DNA of 64,000 bases. Source: Oceanicola sp. D3 (GTDB taxonomy: Bacteria; Pseudomonadota; Alphaproteobacteria; Rhodobacterales; Rhodobacteraceae). The notes below the pieces were generated by a model. That model saw only the letters and a list, made by a program, of their open reading frames with translations, had not been told where the DNA came from and searched no databases. Position numbers and translations under genes: made by a program. Shown piece by piece: positions 7,677 to 16,799 of the stretch (the first letter of the stretch is position 1; the number at the start of each line of letters is the position of its first letter). The stretch is from contig NZ_CP040932.1 of assembly GCF_006351965.1 (NCBI RefSeq), positions 620,001 to 684,000 on the forward strand, written 5' to 3'.

Positions 7677-9029
7677 ATGGAAACCACTGCACAACTTGCC
7701 CGCCACGGCCTCTTTGACGCACGTGTGCCCCGCTACACCAGCTACCCCACCGCCCCGCACTTTGCCGGGGGCGTTGACGAGGGGCGCTTTGCCAGCTGGC
7801 TCCGCGCGATCCCCGAGAACGGGCAGATATCGCTCTACATTCACGTGCCTTTCTGTCGTCGGCTCTGCTGGTTTTGCGCCTGCCGCACCCAAGGCACCTC
7901 TTCAGGCGAGCCAGTTCGCGCCTATCTCGAGGTTCTGAAGGCCGAAATTGCGCATCTGAGTCGCAACCTTGCCCCCGGCGTGCGGCTTTCTCGCATGCAC
8001 TGGGGCGGCGGCACGCCCACGCTGATGGAAGCCCCGATGATGGAGGAACTGGCGGCGGCGGTCGAGGCTGTGGTGCCGATGGCCCCCGGTGCGGAGTTCT
8101 CGGTCGAGATCGACCCCAATGAGATCGACGAGGCCCGCCTTGATGCGCTAGCGGCGGCGGGGATGACCCGCGCCTCCATTGGCGTGCAGGATTTCGATCC
8201 CGAGATTCAAAAGGTCATCGGTCGCGACCAAAGCTATGAGCTGACGGCCCGCGCAGTCGAGATGATCCGCGCCCGCGGCATCGAGAGCCTTAACGCTGAC
8301 ATCCTCTTCGGCCTGCCGCATCAGACCGAGGAGCGCATGGCCGACTCGGTCCAAAAGCTGATGTCGCTCTCCCCCGACCGGGTTGCGCTTTATGGCTACG
8401 CCCATGTGCCGTGGGTGGCAAAGCGCCAGTCGCTGATTCCCACCGATGCGCTGCCCACTCCCGAGCAACGCCTCGCGCTATTTGAAACCGCGCGGCGGCT
8501 GTTTCGCTGGGATGGCTATGAGGAGATCGGGATTGACCACTTCGCTCGCCCCGGCGACGGGCTGGCCCGCGCGCTCCGCGATGGCCGCCTGCGGCGCAAC
8601 TTTCAGGGCTACACCGACGACACCGCAACTGCGCTTGTCGGCCTTGGCGCCTCCTCGATCTCGCGCTTCCCGCAGGGCTACGCGCAAAACGCCTCGGCCA
8701 CCTCGGCTTACACCCGAGACATCCGCGAAGGCCGTTTCGCAACCGCGCGGGGCCACGTGTTCAGCCGGGAAGACCTTTGGCGCGGTCGGATTATCGAGCA
8801 GTTGATGTGCGAGTTCCGCTGCGATGTGAAGGCCATCGTCGCCCTCGGGGCGAGCCCGCATTGGGTGCTCAGCGTGCTCAAGGGCATCACGGCAAGGTTC
8901 GACGGCGTGGTCAATCTCACCTCCGCTGGCATTGAGATTCCGCCAAAGGCGCGCCCACTTACGCGCGTCATCGCCCGCGCCGTCGATGCCTATGACCTCT
9001 CCCGCGCTGGGCACAGCTCGGCTATTTGA
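7677..9029 (+). CDS. hemN: Oxygen-independent coproporphyrinogen III dehydrogenase HemN
   Basis: HemN is the radical-SAM enzyme that converts coproporphyrinogen III to protoporphyrinogen IX when O2 is scarce. The 450-residue protein has normal HemN length. The 4Fe-4S-SAM motif is C60-x3-C64-x2-C67 (PFCRRLCWFCAC) with the extra downstream Cys of true HemN, and GGGTPT follows. The C-terminal HemN domain is present. The spacing of the FNR box at 7628-7641 predicts a start site at about 7676, so the mRNA may be nearly leaderless; only a weak AGG lies before the ATG. It supplies haem for the cbb3 oxidase next door. Confidence 0.96.
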   Translation: METTAQLARHGLFDARVPRYTSYPTAPHFAGGVDEGRFASWLRAIPENGQISLYIHVPFCRRLCWFCACRTQGTSSGEPVRAYLEVLKAEIAHLSRNLAPGVRLSRMHWGGGTPTLMEAPMMEELAAAVEAVVPMAPGAEFSVEIDPNEIDEARLDALAAAGMTRASIGVQDFDPEIQKVIGRDQSYELTARAVEMIRARGIESLNADILFGLPHQTEERMADSVQKLMSLSPDRVALYGYAHVPWVAKRQSLIPTDALPTPEQRLALFETARRLFRWDGYEEIGIDHFARPGDGLARALRDGRLRRNFQGYTDDTATALVGLGASSISRFPQGYAQNASATSAYTRDIREGRFATARGHVFSREDLWRGRIIEQLMCEFRCDVKAIVALGASPHWVLSVLKGITARFDGVVNLTSAGIEIPPKARPLTRVIARAVDAYDLSRAGHSSAI

Positions 9030-9051
9030 GGCCGCGCCACACGGCCCCGTC

Positions 9052-9369
9052 TCAACCGCCAGCTTTCGCGCCCGATATCACCCCCGCCAGCGCGCCCCGC
9101 GTTTCGGGCGTGAAGTGGAACGACTGCCACCCCAGCGCCCGCGCGGCCTGCACATTTTCCGCAGTGTCGTCGACAAACAGGCAGGATTCCGGCGGCAGGC
9201 CCAGCCCCTCGATCACCTCGCGAAACCCCGCGCCGAACACCGCCTGCTGAAACCCCGCAAGGCTTTGCCCGGTGTCGCGCTCGAAATCCTTCGCCCAGAG
9301 AAACCGCCCATTCTCGACGCAGCGGTTGAGTACCCCGTCAAAATCCCAGGCGATCGCCTCAATCCGCAC
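9052..9369 (-). pseudogene. HAD-superfamily hydrolase with an internal in-frame deletion
   Basis: The GTG at 9369 (VRIEAIAWDFDGVLN) overlaps the upstream hydrolase gene by 11 nt and gives 105 residues. Motif I (DFDGVLN) with the nucleophile Asp and the acidic motif IV (FVDDTAENV) are both intact. HAD hydrolases of this type are usually about 190-220 residues. The stretch that should carry the cap, motif II (Ser/Thr) and motif III (Lys) is absent, the sequence passing straight from AVFGAGFREVI to EGLGLPPES. No frameshift is needed to explain this; about 80-100 codons appear cleanly lost. Catalysis is unlikely, so I call it a degraded gene, though a shortened protein may still be made. Confidence 0.6.
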
Positions 9370-10057
9370 GGCTGGCCTCTTCCAGCGCGGCCATGCATCG
9401 CGCAACGGCCTCTGCCGCCGCCTCGGGCCGGGTTTGCATCAGGAAGTGCGGTCCATCGAGCCGTTCCACCCGGCACGCGCCCGCCGCCAGTTCTTCGGCC
9501 CTGCGCGATGGCACCAGCATGTCTTGCTGCGCCAGAACGCAGGCGTGTGGCATGGGCAGGGCGGCGAGCCGCTCGCGCACGTCTGCTTCCAGCACCTCGC
9601 GCAGCCTTTCGGCCAACGTCTCGGTTGGCACCTCCCGCAGTGCCTGCGCAAATTGCTCCGTCATCTCCGGCGAACCAGCGCTTCCGGTGGTGAAGGGGGC
9701 AAGCAGCCGCAGCGCGATACGCGAGTCGGTCGGCATCGCCTTCAGCCCCACCGACAGCGCCGAAGGCACCGGCTGAGGGGAGCGCAGAAAACTGGTGATG
9801 AAGATGACGCCGCGCAGCCCTTCAGGAGCATTTTCCGCCACCCGCACCGCCAGCGGCCCCGAAAAACTCTCTGCCAGCAGCACATGCGGCGTGTCGGGCA
9901 GCCGGGCGCAAACCCAGGGCACCAAGGCATCATAACGCGCCAGATCGGGCGGGTAGCGCAGCACCTCGGTCGGGCAATGGGCGGCCATGGCGCGGGCAAA
10001 ATCCCGAAGCAGCAGCCCGGTGCCATCGAGGCCGGGCATCACCACCAGCCGCGCCAC
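9359..10057 (-). CDS. Alpha/beta-fold hydrolase
   Basis: This 232-residue cytoplasmic protein has an alpha/beta-hydrolase core. The oxyanion region is MPGLDGTG near the N terminus, the nucleophile elbow is AESFSG (Ser about 64), the acid is probably Asp in QQDMLVP, and the His is in LDGPHFLMQTRP. The substrate is unknown. It starts 5 bp after yejF and overlaps the HAD gene downstream, so it is co-transcribed at the end of the yej operon. There is no sign of a signal peptide. Confidence 0.82.
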   Translation of the reverse strand: MARLVVMPGLDGTGLLLRDFARAMAAHCPTEVLRYPPDLARYDALVPWVCARLPDTPHVLLAESFSGPLAVRVAENAPEGLRGVIFITSFLRSPQPVPSALSVGLKAMPTDSRIALRLLAPFTTGSAGSPEMTEQFAQALREVPTETLAERLREVLEADVRERLAALPMPHACVLAQQDMLVPSRRAEELAAGACRVERLDGPHFLMQTRPEAAAEAVARCMAALEEASRAD

Positions 10058-10062
10058 CGGTC

Positions 10063-11658
10063 TCAGCCGCCCGGCAAGTCGAACGCCGCATCCATCAGCG
10101 TGCGGGTGTAGTCCGACTTGGGCGCATCAAACACCTCTGCGGCCAACCCGGCTTCCACCACATCGCCCTGACGCATCACCATAACCTTGTGGCTCAGCGC
10201 CCGAACGACTCGCAGATCGTGGCTGATGAACAGATAGGCCAGCCCATACTTCGTCTGGAGATCGCGCAGCAGGTCGACGATCTGCACCTGCACCGTCATA
10301 TCAAGTGCGCTCGTTGGCTCATCAAGCACCACCAAACGGGGCTTCAAGATCATCGCGCGGGCGATAGCGATCCGCTGGCGCTGTCCGCCTGAAAACTCGT
10401 GCGGGTAGCGGTCCATCACCGCCGGGTCGAGGCCCACTTCTTGCAGCATGTCGGCCACCAGCGCGCGCGGATCCTGCCCCTTCTCCACGCCATGCACACC
10501 CAGCCCCTCGGCTACGATTTGCGCGACCGTCAGGCGTGGGCTGAGGCTGCCGAAAGGATCCTGAAACACGATCTGCATATGCCGCCGCAGCTCTCGCATT
10601 TGCCGGGTCTTCCAACCCTGAATGTCCTCGCCGAGATAATAGATCGGCCCTTCCGACTGGATCAGCCGCATGATCGCCAAGGCAAGCGTCGTCTTGCCCG
10701 AGCCGCTCTCGCCGACGATCCCCATCGTCTCGCCCGCCCTGACTGAGAGGCTGGCGGCATTCACGGCTTTCACATGCCCCACCGTTCGTTTCAGCAAGCC
10801 TGACTGAATGGGAAACCAGATGCGCAGATCTTCCGTCCGCACGATCTCTTCGGCCCCCGCCGGCACGTCCGGCGGCCCGCCCTGCGGCGCAGCGCCAAGG
10901 AGCTTGCGGGTGTAGGCATGTTTGGGGTTGGCAAATATCTCCGCCGTTGGCCCGGTTTCAACAATCACGCCGTCCTGCATCACACAGACCCGGTCGGCAA
11001 TCGCCTGCACGATCCCGAGATCATGGGTGATGAACAGGAGGCTCATCTTGCGCTTCTGCTTGAGCTCGGCCAGCAAATCGAGGATCTGCGCCTGAATGGT
11101 CACATCCAGCGCCGTGGTCGGCTCATCGGCAATCAGCAGGTCGGGGTTGTTGGCCAGCGCCATCGCAATCATCACCCGTTGCCGCTGCCCGCCCGAAAGT
11201 TGGTGCGGATAGGCTCCGAGGCGGCTCGCCGGATCGTGGATGCCCACGTCCTTGAGCAGCTCAATGATCCTATCCCGCGCCTCGCTCCGCTTGATCCCCT
11301 GGTGCAGTTCAAGGCTCTCAGCCAGCTGCTTTTCCAGCGTGTGCAGCGGGTTGAGGCTGGTCATTGGCTCTTGAAAAATGAAGGAAATGTCGTTGCCGCG
11401 CACTTCCATCAGTTTCTGGTCATCGGCTCCCACCATCTCTGCGCCCATGTAGCGCACAGAGCCGTCAACCCGGGCGCTCTCGCCCAAAAGGCTCACCGTT
11501 GAAAGCGCGGTAACAGATTTGCCCGATCCGCTCTCGCCAACCAGCGCCACCGTCTCGCCCCGACCTACCGAGAAGGAAACGCCCTTCACCGCATGGGTTG
11601 TTTCCCCGTCCTGCCGGAAAGACACCTTCAGGTCTTTAACCTCCAGCACCGCGCTCAT
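10063..11658 (-). CDS. yejF: Peptide ABC transporter, duplicated ATP-binding protein YejF
   Basis: YejF powers import of oligopeptides or microcin-C-like compounds through YejBE. Its 531 residues contain two complete nucleotide-binding domains. The Walker A motifs are GESGSGKS (about 40) and GESGSGKT (about 315), the signatures are LSGGQRQRV and FSGGQRQRI, and the Walker B segments are LLIADEPT and LVVLDEPT. A linker of the oligopeptide-ABC type joins them. It overlaps yejE by 4 nt. A fused double-ATPase subunit separates Yej from the separate OppD/OppF pair. Confidence 0.95.
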   Translation of the reverse strand: MSAVLEVKDLKVSFRQDGETTHAVKGVSFSVGRGETVALVGESGSGKSVTALSTVSLLGESARVDGSVRYMGAEMVGADDQKLMEVRGNDISFIFQEPMTSLNPLHTLEKQLAESLELHQGIKRSEARDRIIELLKDVGIHDPASRLGAYPHQLSGGQRQRVMIAMALANNPDLLIADEPTTALDVTIQAQILDLLAELKQKRKMSLLFITHDLGIVQAIADRVCVMQDGVIVETGPTAEIFANPKHAYTRKLLGAAPQGGPPDVPAGAEEIVRTEDLRIWFPIQSGLLKRTVGHVKAVNAASLSVRAGETMGIVGESGSGKTTLALAIMRLIQSEGPIYYLGEDIQGWKTRQMRELRRHMQIVFQDPFGSLSPRLTVAQIVAEGLGVHGVEKGQDPRALVADMLQEVGLDPAVMDRYPHEFSGGQRQRIAIARAMILKPRLVVLDEPTSALDMTVQVQIVDLLRDLQTKYGLAYLFISHDLRVVRALSHKVMVMRQGDVVEAGLAAEVFDAPKSDYTRTLMDAAFDLPGG

Positions 11659-12773
11659 GCGAACACCTTCCGCGGGTCAAACGCATCGCGCACACCCTCG
11701 AACACGAAGACCAGTAGCGAAAGCATGATGGCGAAGGTGAAGAACGCGGTAAACGCGAGCCACGGGGCCTGAATGTTTTGTTTGGCCTGCAGCGTAAGCT
11801 CGCCCAATGAAGGCGCGCTGGACGGCAGGCCGTAGCCAAGAAAATCCAGCGTGGCGAGCCCGCCAATGGTGCCGGTGATGATAAAGGGCATCAGCGTCAG
11901 CGTTGCTACCATCGCATTGGGCAGGATGTGGCGGAACATGATCTTGCTGTCGCTCACTCCCAGCGCCTTGGCGGCGCGGACATATTCGAAGTTGCGGGCG
12001 CGCAGGAATTCCGCTCGCACCACGCCCGTTAGCGCAGGCCAGCCGAACAGCACCGTCAGGAAGACCAGCAGCCAGAAGCTTCGGCCAAAGATCGCGAACA
12101 TGATGATGATAACATAAAGCCCCGGGATGCCGCCCCAGATCTCCAGCATCCGCTGGAAGAACAGGTCGACCCAGCCGCCAAAGTAGCCCATCGCCGCACC
12201 CGCCGCGATGCCGATAACGGAGGCAACTGCGGTGACGATCAGGGTGAACAGCACCGAAAGTCGAAAGCCATAAATCACCCGCGCCAGCACGTCTCGGCTG
12301 CCATCGTCGGTGCCCAGCCAGTGATTGCCATCCGGCGCTGAAGGGGCAGCACCCACGATGTCATCATTCGGGGTGTTGTAGGAGTAGGGTACAGGTGGCC
12401 AAAGCGCCCATCCCTTCTCGATCTCCTCGCCGTCCACCACCCCGTCGGCGGCGTCTTCATACACGGCTTCCGGGTCATCAAAGCAGGCCTCCAGCCCGCC
12501 AGAGCGGATGAGGCATTGCACCTCGATATCGCGGTATTTCGCTTCCGTGCGGAAGTCACCGCCAAAGTCCTGCTCCGAATAAAACGTCCGAATCGGCATG
12601 TAATACTCGCCGCGATACTGCACGAGGATTGGTTTGTCGTTCGCGAGGAACTCGGCAAAGAGGCTCGCGCCAAAGAGCAAGCTAAACAGGATCAGAGACC
12701 AGAAGGCGCGGCGGTTTTTCTTGAAGTTACGCCACCGGCGCTGGCCCAGCGGGCCCAACTTGATCAACGCCAT
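11655..12773 (-). CDS. yejE: Peptide ABC transporter permease YejE
   Basis: This 372-residue inner-membrane permease belongs to the OppC/DppC group. One N-terminal helix (about 24-44) is followed by a long periplasmic insert with the Yej-type YSEQDFGGDFRTEA region. About five more helices follow, with the EAA loop ALGVSDSKIMFRHILPNA that docks on YejF. It overlaps yejB by 1 nt and yejF by 4 nt, which indicates tight translational coupling. Confidence 0.95.
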   Translation of the reverse strand: MALIKLGPLGQRRWRNFKKNRRAFWSLILFSLLFGASLFAEFLANDKPILVQYRGEYYMPIRTFYSEQDFGGDFRTEAKYRDIEVQCLIRSGGLEACFDDPEAVYEDAADGVVDGEEIEKGWALWPPVPYSYNTPNDDIVGAAPSAPDGNHWLGTDDGSRDVLARVIYGFRLSVLFTLIVTAVASVIGIAAGAAMGYFGGWVDLFFQRMLEIWGGIPGLYVIIIMFAIFGRSFWLLVFLTVLFGWPALTGVVRAEFLRARNFEYVRAAKALGVSDSKIMFRHILPNAMVATLTLMPFIITGTIGGLATLDFLGYGLPSSAPSLGELTLQAKQNIQAPWLAFTAFFTFAIMLSLLVFVFEGVRDAFDPRKVFA

Positions 12774-13954
12774 CAGCCAGCCCTCCGCTCAAAGTCGATC
12801 CGCGGATCGACGAAGACATACATCAGATCGCTCAGGATATTAACCAACAGGCCAATCAGCCCGAAAACGAACAGCGTGCCGAAGACCACCGGGTAATCCC
12901 TGTCGACCACGCTCTCAAAACCCAGCCGCCCGAGTCCGTCCAGCGAGAAGAGCCACTCGATCACGAGCGACGAGCCGAAGAAAACACCGAGGAAGGCCCC
13001 CGGAAAGCCCGCAATCACGATCAACATCGCATTGCGGAAGACATGGCCATACAGCACCTGCTTCTCGCTCAGCCCTTTGGCCCGCGCGGTAATCACATAC
13101 TGCTTCTTGATCTCGTCGAGGAAGCTGTTCTTCGTCAGTAGCGTCAGCGAGGCGAACCCGGCGATCGATGAGGCCAGCACGGGCAGGAAGATGTGCCAGA
13201 GATAGTCCAGCACCTTGCCCCAAAGGCTCAGGTCTTCCCAGATCGCATTGGGCGAGGTGAGGCCGCGTAGCGGAAATATCTTCCAGTAGGAGCCGCCCGC
13301 AAAGAGCACCAGCAGCAGGATGGCGAAGATAAACCCCGGAATGGCATAGAAAGAAACGATGACGCCCGAGGTCCAAGTGTCAAACTTGCTGCCGTCTTTC
13401 ACCGCCTTGCGAATGCCCAGCGGGATCGAGATCATATAGGCAATGAGCGTTGACCACAGGCCCAGCGTGATCGAAACCGGCATCTTCTCGATGACAAGGC
13501 TCACCACTGACTTCGATTTGAAGTAGCTCTCACCAAAATCGAAGGTCAGATATTGGCCCATCATGATGAAAAACCGCTCGGCAAGGCCGATGTCTTCCTT
13601 GGTGCAGGCCTCTGAAGACAGATCGCGGTGGGTGATCGCTTCGCCGTCGCGTGGCTCATAGCCCTCTTCGCAGACGACACGGGCAAAGCCCATCTGCACT
13701 TCAAGCTGGGCCAGAAACTCAGGCGAGAGGCCCCGCGCCCCCTGATAGCGATCGTCCACGCTTTCGCTTTGCTGCTGCCCGGCATCAGCGCCGCCGGTCA
13801 CATTATCGCCTGCGCCCTCACCCTGCTCGACCCGCGCGATAACCGCCTCAATCGGGCCACCGGGGACGAATTGGGTGAGGATGAAGTTCACCAGCATTAT
13901 CCCGAACAGAGTCGGGATAATCAGCAAGAGTCGCCTGAGGATATATGCGCTCAT
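12773..13954 (-). CDS. yejB: Peptide ABC transporter permease YejB
   Basis: This 393-residue OppB/DppB-type permease has the N-terminal signature MSAYILRRLLLIIPTLFGIM and ends in the usual IDPRIDF-like motif (VDPRIDFE). A periplasmic insert with VEQGEGAGDN and the long loop around residues 50-125 are features of the YejB branch. The EAA loop is ARAKGLSEKQVLYGHVFRNA. It is followed directly by yejE and preceded by yejA with a 43-bp gap. Confidence 0.95.
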   Translation of the reverse strand: MSAYILRRLLLIIPTLFGIMLVNFILTQFVPGGPIEAVIARVEQGEGAGDNVTGGADAGQQQSESVDDRYQGARGLSPEFLAQLEVQMGFARVVCEEGYEPRDGEAITHRDLSSEACTKEDIGLAERFFIMMGQYLTFDFGESYFKSKSVVSLVIEKMPVSITLGLWSTLIAYMISIPLGIRKAVKDGSKFDTWTSGVIVSFYAIPGFIFAILLLVLFAGGSYWKIFPLRGLTSPNAIWEDLSLWGKVLDYLWHIFLPVLASSIAGFASLTLLTKNSFLDEIKKQYVITARAKGLSEKQVLYGHVFRNAMLIVIAGFPGAFLGVFFGSSLVIEWLFSLDGLGRLGFESVVDRDYPVVFGTLFVFGLIGLLVNILSDLMYVFVDPRIDFERRAG

Positions 13955-13997
13955 CTAGAGCCTTTTCGCCTGCATTTTTCTTTTTCTCGCGCCCCGC

Positions 13998-15935
13998 TCA
14001 GAACGCGCCAGCCGCTTTCAGCTTCTCGGCCTTCTCGGCGTTATACCACCAGAAATCCATGTTGCCGAGTGCGTAGGGCGGCAACTCCTCCGGGTGCTCG
14101 AAGACATCGTAGTAGGCCACCGTATAGGCCGCCTTGTTCCACTGCCCGGTGCGGAATTTCAGCGCTCGCAACACCCGGTCCAGGGCCGAAATGGCCACTT
14201 CAAGGTCTTTCTGGTTCTGCGCAGCCTTCACATGTTCGATCAGCGCATCAACGGCAGGGTTCTTCAGCCCCATCTTGTTGAAGGTCGAAGTGTCGGCCGT
14301 TTCGCTGCCAAAGTACTGCTTGAGCGAGTCGCCGGGGACATAGCCGGTGGGCAGGAAGGCCGTGACGATGTCAAAATCATAGTTCGGCGGGCGCTCGCGC
14401 TCGGTGGCGCTGGCGTTGTCCACCCGCTGGTGCTGCGCGTCGATCCCGGCAGAGCGGAGATTTTCCACAAAGGGGTTCACGATCCGGTCAAAGGTCTGGC
14501 TGTCATTGAGGAATTCCACCCGCAGTGTCTTGCCGTCCTTCACCCGCAGCCCGCTGCTGTTGAACTCGCTCCACCCTGCAGCGTCCAGCAGGCGGTTGGC
14601 CTTGCGCAGGTTGCGCCGGTCGGTCGAGCTATTCGGGTCCGAACGCGGCTGCATATAGGGTTCTTCGGTAAACACCTCTTCAGGGATGTCTGCCCGCAGC
14701 GGCTCCAGCAGCGCCAACTCTTCCTCGCTCGGCAGGCCGGTTGCAGCCAAATCGGTGTTCTCCCAAAAGGAATCCACTCGCTCGTAGAGCCCGTAAAACA
14801 GCTTCTCGTTCGACCATTCGAAGTTGAACATCAGCCCGATCGCCTCGCGAACACGCGGATCCTTCAGCTGTTCGTGGCGCGTGTTGAACACAAAGCTCTG
14901 ACCGTTGGAGATCACCCCATGCGGCAACTCGCGCTTCACGATCCAGCCCTTCTCAACGGCTGGGAAGTCGTAGCCCGTAGCCCAATCCTTTGAGCTGGCC
15001 TCATTGCGGAACATGTAGGCTCCGCCTTTCAGCCCCTCCAACGCCACGGCGTAATCTGCGAAATACTCAACCCGGAGCGCATCAAAGTTGTTGCGGCCAA
15101 TGTTGATCGGCAGATCCTGCCCCCAGTAATCGGGGTTACGCGTCACAACGACGGTCTTGCCAAGCTCTGATCGGTCGAGGTCGACCACATAGGGTCCAGT
15201 GCCGATCCATGGTGTGCTTTGCGGTTCTTCCAGATCCATCTTGCCCGTGTCGTACTGTGCTTTCGAGAGGATCGGCAGGCCGCCAACCTTCTGGATCGCG
15301 TCGCGCTTTTCCGTGTCTTCCTTAAAGTCGAACCGGATGCGCAGCGGGTCTAGCACCTCAGCTGTTTCAACGGTGTCGTCCAGCACCTTGCGAAAGCTTG
15401 GCAGGCCCTTTTCCCTGAACACCTCATAGGAAAACAGCACATCTTCTGCGGTCATCGGCGTGCCGTCAGAAAACTCGATTCCCTCGCGCAGGTTGAAAAT
15501 CACCCATGAGCGATCCTCCGGGTATTCCAGGCTCTCTGCCAGCAGCCCGTAGTCCGAGCCGATCTCATCGGAAACCGAAGTAAGCAGGCTTTCGAGCGGT
15601 GCGCTTGAGAGGGCGCCGGCACGGCCGTTGATGGTGTAGGGGTTCCAGTTGTCAAAGCCACCGAAAGCCCATTCCGACATTTCGCCACCCTTGGGGGCAT
15701 CGGGGTTCACATAGTCCAGATGTTCGAAGTCGGGGCCATACTTCAGCTCACCGCCCGGAAAGGTCGGAATGCCGTGGCGCGTGACAATGTTCGTTTCGTC
15801 CTGCGCCATTACCGGCAGCGCAGCCAACATTAATGCCAGAGCCAGCCCGGCCCCCCATGTCACAACATCTCGCCGCTTCGCTTTCAGGGCAGTTGCGGCG
15901 ACGGCAGTTCGGGGCGGCAAATGTCTCTGGCGCAA
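13998..15935 (-). CDS. yejA: Periplasmic peptide-binding protein YejA
   Basis: This solute-binding protein (SBP family 5) captures peptides for YejBEF. I chose a TTG start at 15935 because AGAGGAG lies 6 nt upstream, while no ATG or GTG with a ribosome-binding site is nearby. This gives about 645 residues with an N-terminal signal peptide whose hydrophobic core is GLALALMLAALPVMA, cleaved before QDETN. The YejA opening RHGIPTFPGGELKYG and the family-5 core (ESLEYPEDRSWVIFNLR, FSDGTPMTAEDVLFSYE) follow. The reading frame stays open to 16085, but that extension has no start signal. It is the first gene of yejABEF. Confidence 0.93.
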   Translation of the reverse strand: MRQRHLPPRTAVAATALKAKRRDVVTWGAGLALALMLAALPVMAQDETNIVTRHGIPTFPGGELKYGPDFEHLDYVNPDAPKGGEMSEWAFGGFDNWNPYTINGRAGALSSAPLESLLTSVSDEIGSDYGLLAESLEYPEDRSWVIFNLREGIEFSDGTPMTAEDVLFSYEVFREKGLPSFRKVLDDTVETAEVLDPLRIRFDFKEDTEKRDAIQKVGGLPILSKAQYDTGKMDLEEPQSTPWIGTGPYVVDLDRSELGKTVVVTRNPDYWGQDLPINIGRNNFDALRVEYFADYAVALEGLKGGAYMFRNEASSKDWATGYDFPAVEKGWIVKRELPHGVISNGQSFVFNTRHEQLKDPRVREAIGLMFNFEWSNEKLFYGLYERVDSFWENTDLAATGLPSEEELALLEPLRADIPEEVFTEEPYMQPRSDPNSSTDRRNLRKANRLLDAAGWSEFNSSGLRVKDGKTLRVEFLNDSQTFDRIVNPFVENLRSAGIDAQHQRVDNASATERERPPNYDFDIVTAFLPTGYVPGDSLKQYFGSETADTSTFNKMGLKNPAVDALIEHVKAAQNQKDLEVAISALDRVLRALKFRTGQWNKAAYTVAYYDVFEHPEELPPYALGNMDFWWYNAEKAEKLKAAGAF

Positions 15936-16083
15936 GTCGGGCTCCTCTCGGGTCAGGTTGGGCGGGTCACCCGCGCGGGGCGACCTCAGCAAAACATCGT
16001 TAAATTTAGCTAAATGCCCCACGTCCCGGCATGCAAGTTGAAACCTCGTGAGCAAAGCGCGAGGGCAGGTCAGTGCAGGGCAC

Positions 16084-16117
16084 AAAAAAGGCCGCCCCGG
16101 TTGCCCGGCGGCGGCCC
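16084..16117 (-). terminator. Intrinsic terminator of the cytochrome cy gene
   Basis: On the minus strand GGCCGCC and GGCGGCC form the base of a stem with an inner CCGG-gcaa-CCGG, followed by TTTTTT (16089-16084). It lies about 20 bp after the stop of the cytochrome gene. Upstream of yejA, an isolated 12-bp palindrome ATTTAGCTAAAT at 16004-16015 has no assigned role. Confidence 0.85.
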
Positions 16118-16137
16118 TGAATTCTGTTGCGTGTCGC

Positions 16138-16668
16138 TTACTGCGCGGCTTGCAGATAGGCGATCACGTTGGCGCGGTCTTCGATCTTGCGGAGACCGGC
16201 AAAGCTCATCTTGGTGCCGCTCATGTAGCCTTTGGGGTTGGCGAGGAACTCGCTCAGCACTTCAGGGGTCCATTCACCACCGTGAGAGGCCATGACGTCG
16301 GAGTAGCCAAAGCCATCCACGCCGCCAATCGCGCGACCGACAACACCATTGAGGTGCGGCCCGGTTCCATCGGTGCCATCCAGCTTGTGGCAGGCCTTGC
16401 ACTTGCCAAAGACGCGCTCGCCTTTGCCGGCATCGGCGGCTGCAAATACCTCTTCAAACGAGGGGCCGGAATCTTCTTCGGCAGCATCGCCACCACCAGT
16501 GTCTTCCACCGCAATGGCATAGCCTTGCGGATGCTCTTCGCCCTCTTCGCCGTGGCCACCTGCGTCCATCGCATACAGCGATTCACCGGCCCAGTTGATC
16601 AGCAGATAGATCAGCAGCGCCCCACACAGCCAGCCGAACGCCTTGACCATCGTCATTGTGTCGAACAT
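16138..16668 (-). CDS. cycM: Membrane-anchored cytochrome c (cy/CycM type, c552-like)
   Basis: It shuttles electrons from the bc1 complex to terminal oxidases while tethered to the membrane. The 176-residue protein has an uncleaved N-terminal anchor (about 8-28, [15 protein letters not shown]), an acidic Glu/Gly-rich linker (about 35-70), and a class I cytochrome c domain with CKACH (90-94) and an axial Met in GTKMSFAG. This layout is that of Rhodobacter cytochrome cy. It is a single-gene unit with its own terminator. It is a likely partner of the cbb3 oxidase encoded at 2.3-5.8 kb (inference). Confidence 0.93.
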   Translation of the reverse strand: MFDTMTMVKAFGWLCGALLIYLLINWAGESLYAMDAGGHGEEGEEHPQGYAIAVEDTGGGDAAEEDSGPSFEEVFAAADAGKGERVFGKCKACHKLDGTDGTGPHLNGVVGRAIGGVDGFGYSDVMASHGGEWTPEVLSEFLANPKGYMSGTKMSFAGLRKIEDRANVIAYLQAAQ

Positions 16669-16799
16669 GTCTCATCCCGTGCACGGTTTCCGTCTCGCGG
16701 CCTTCTAGCGGCTTCACCCGGTGTGCTGCAAGCCGTATCAGGCGCGACCAAACGCCCGAGGGGGCCAAAATCGTATGAAATGTCAGGGGAGGGGCGGCA

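Noticed and set aside
15936-16085. ATG-initiated 50-residue N-terminal extension of YejA
   Set aside because: The extension has no ribosome-binding site, would bury the signal peptide, and crosses the promoter region; the TTG at 15935 has AGAGGAG at ideal spacing.
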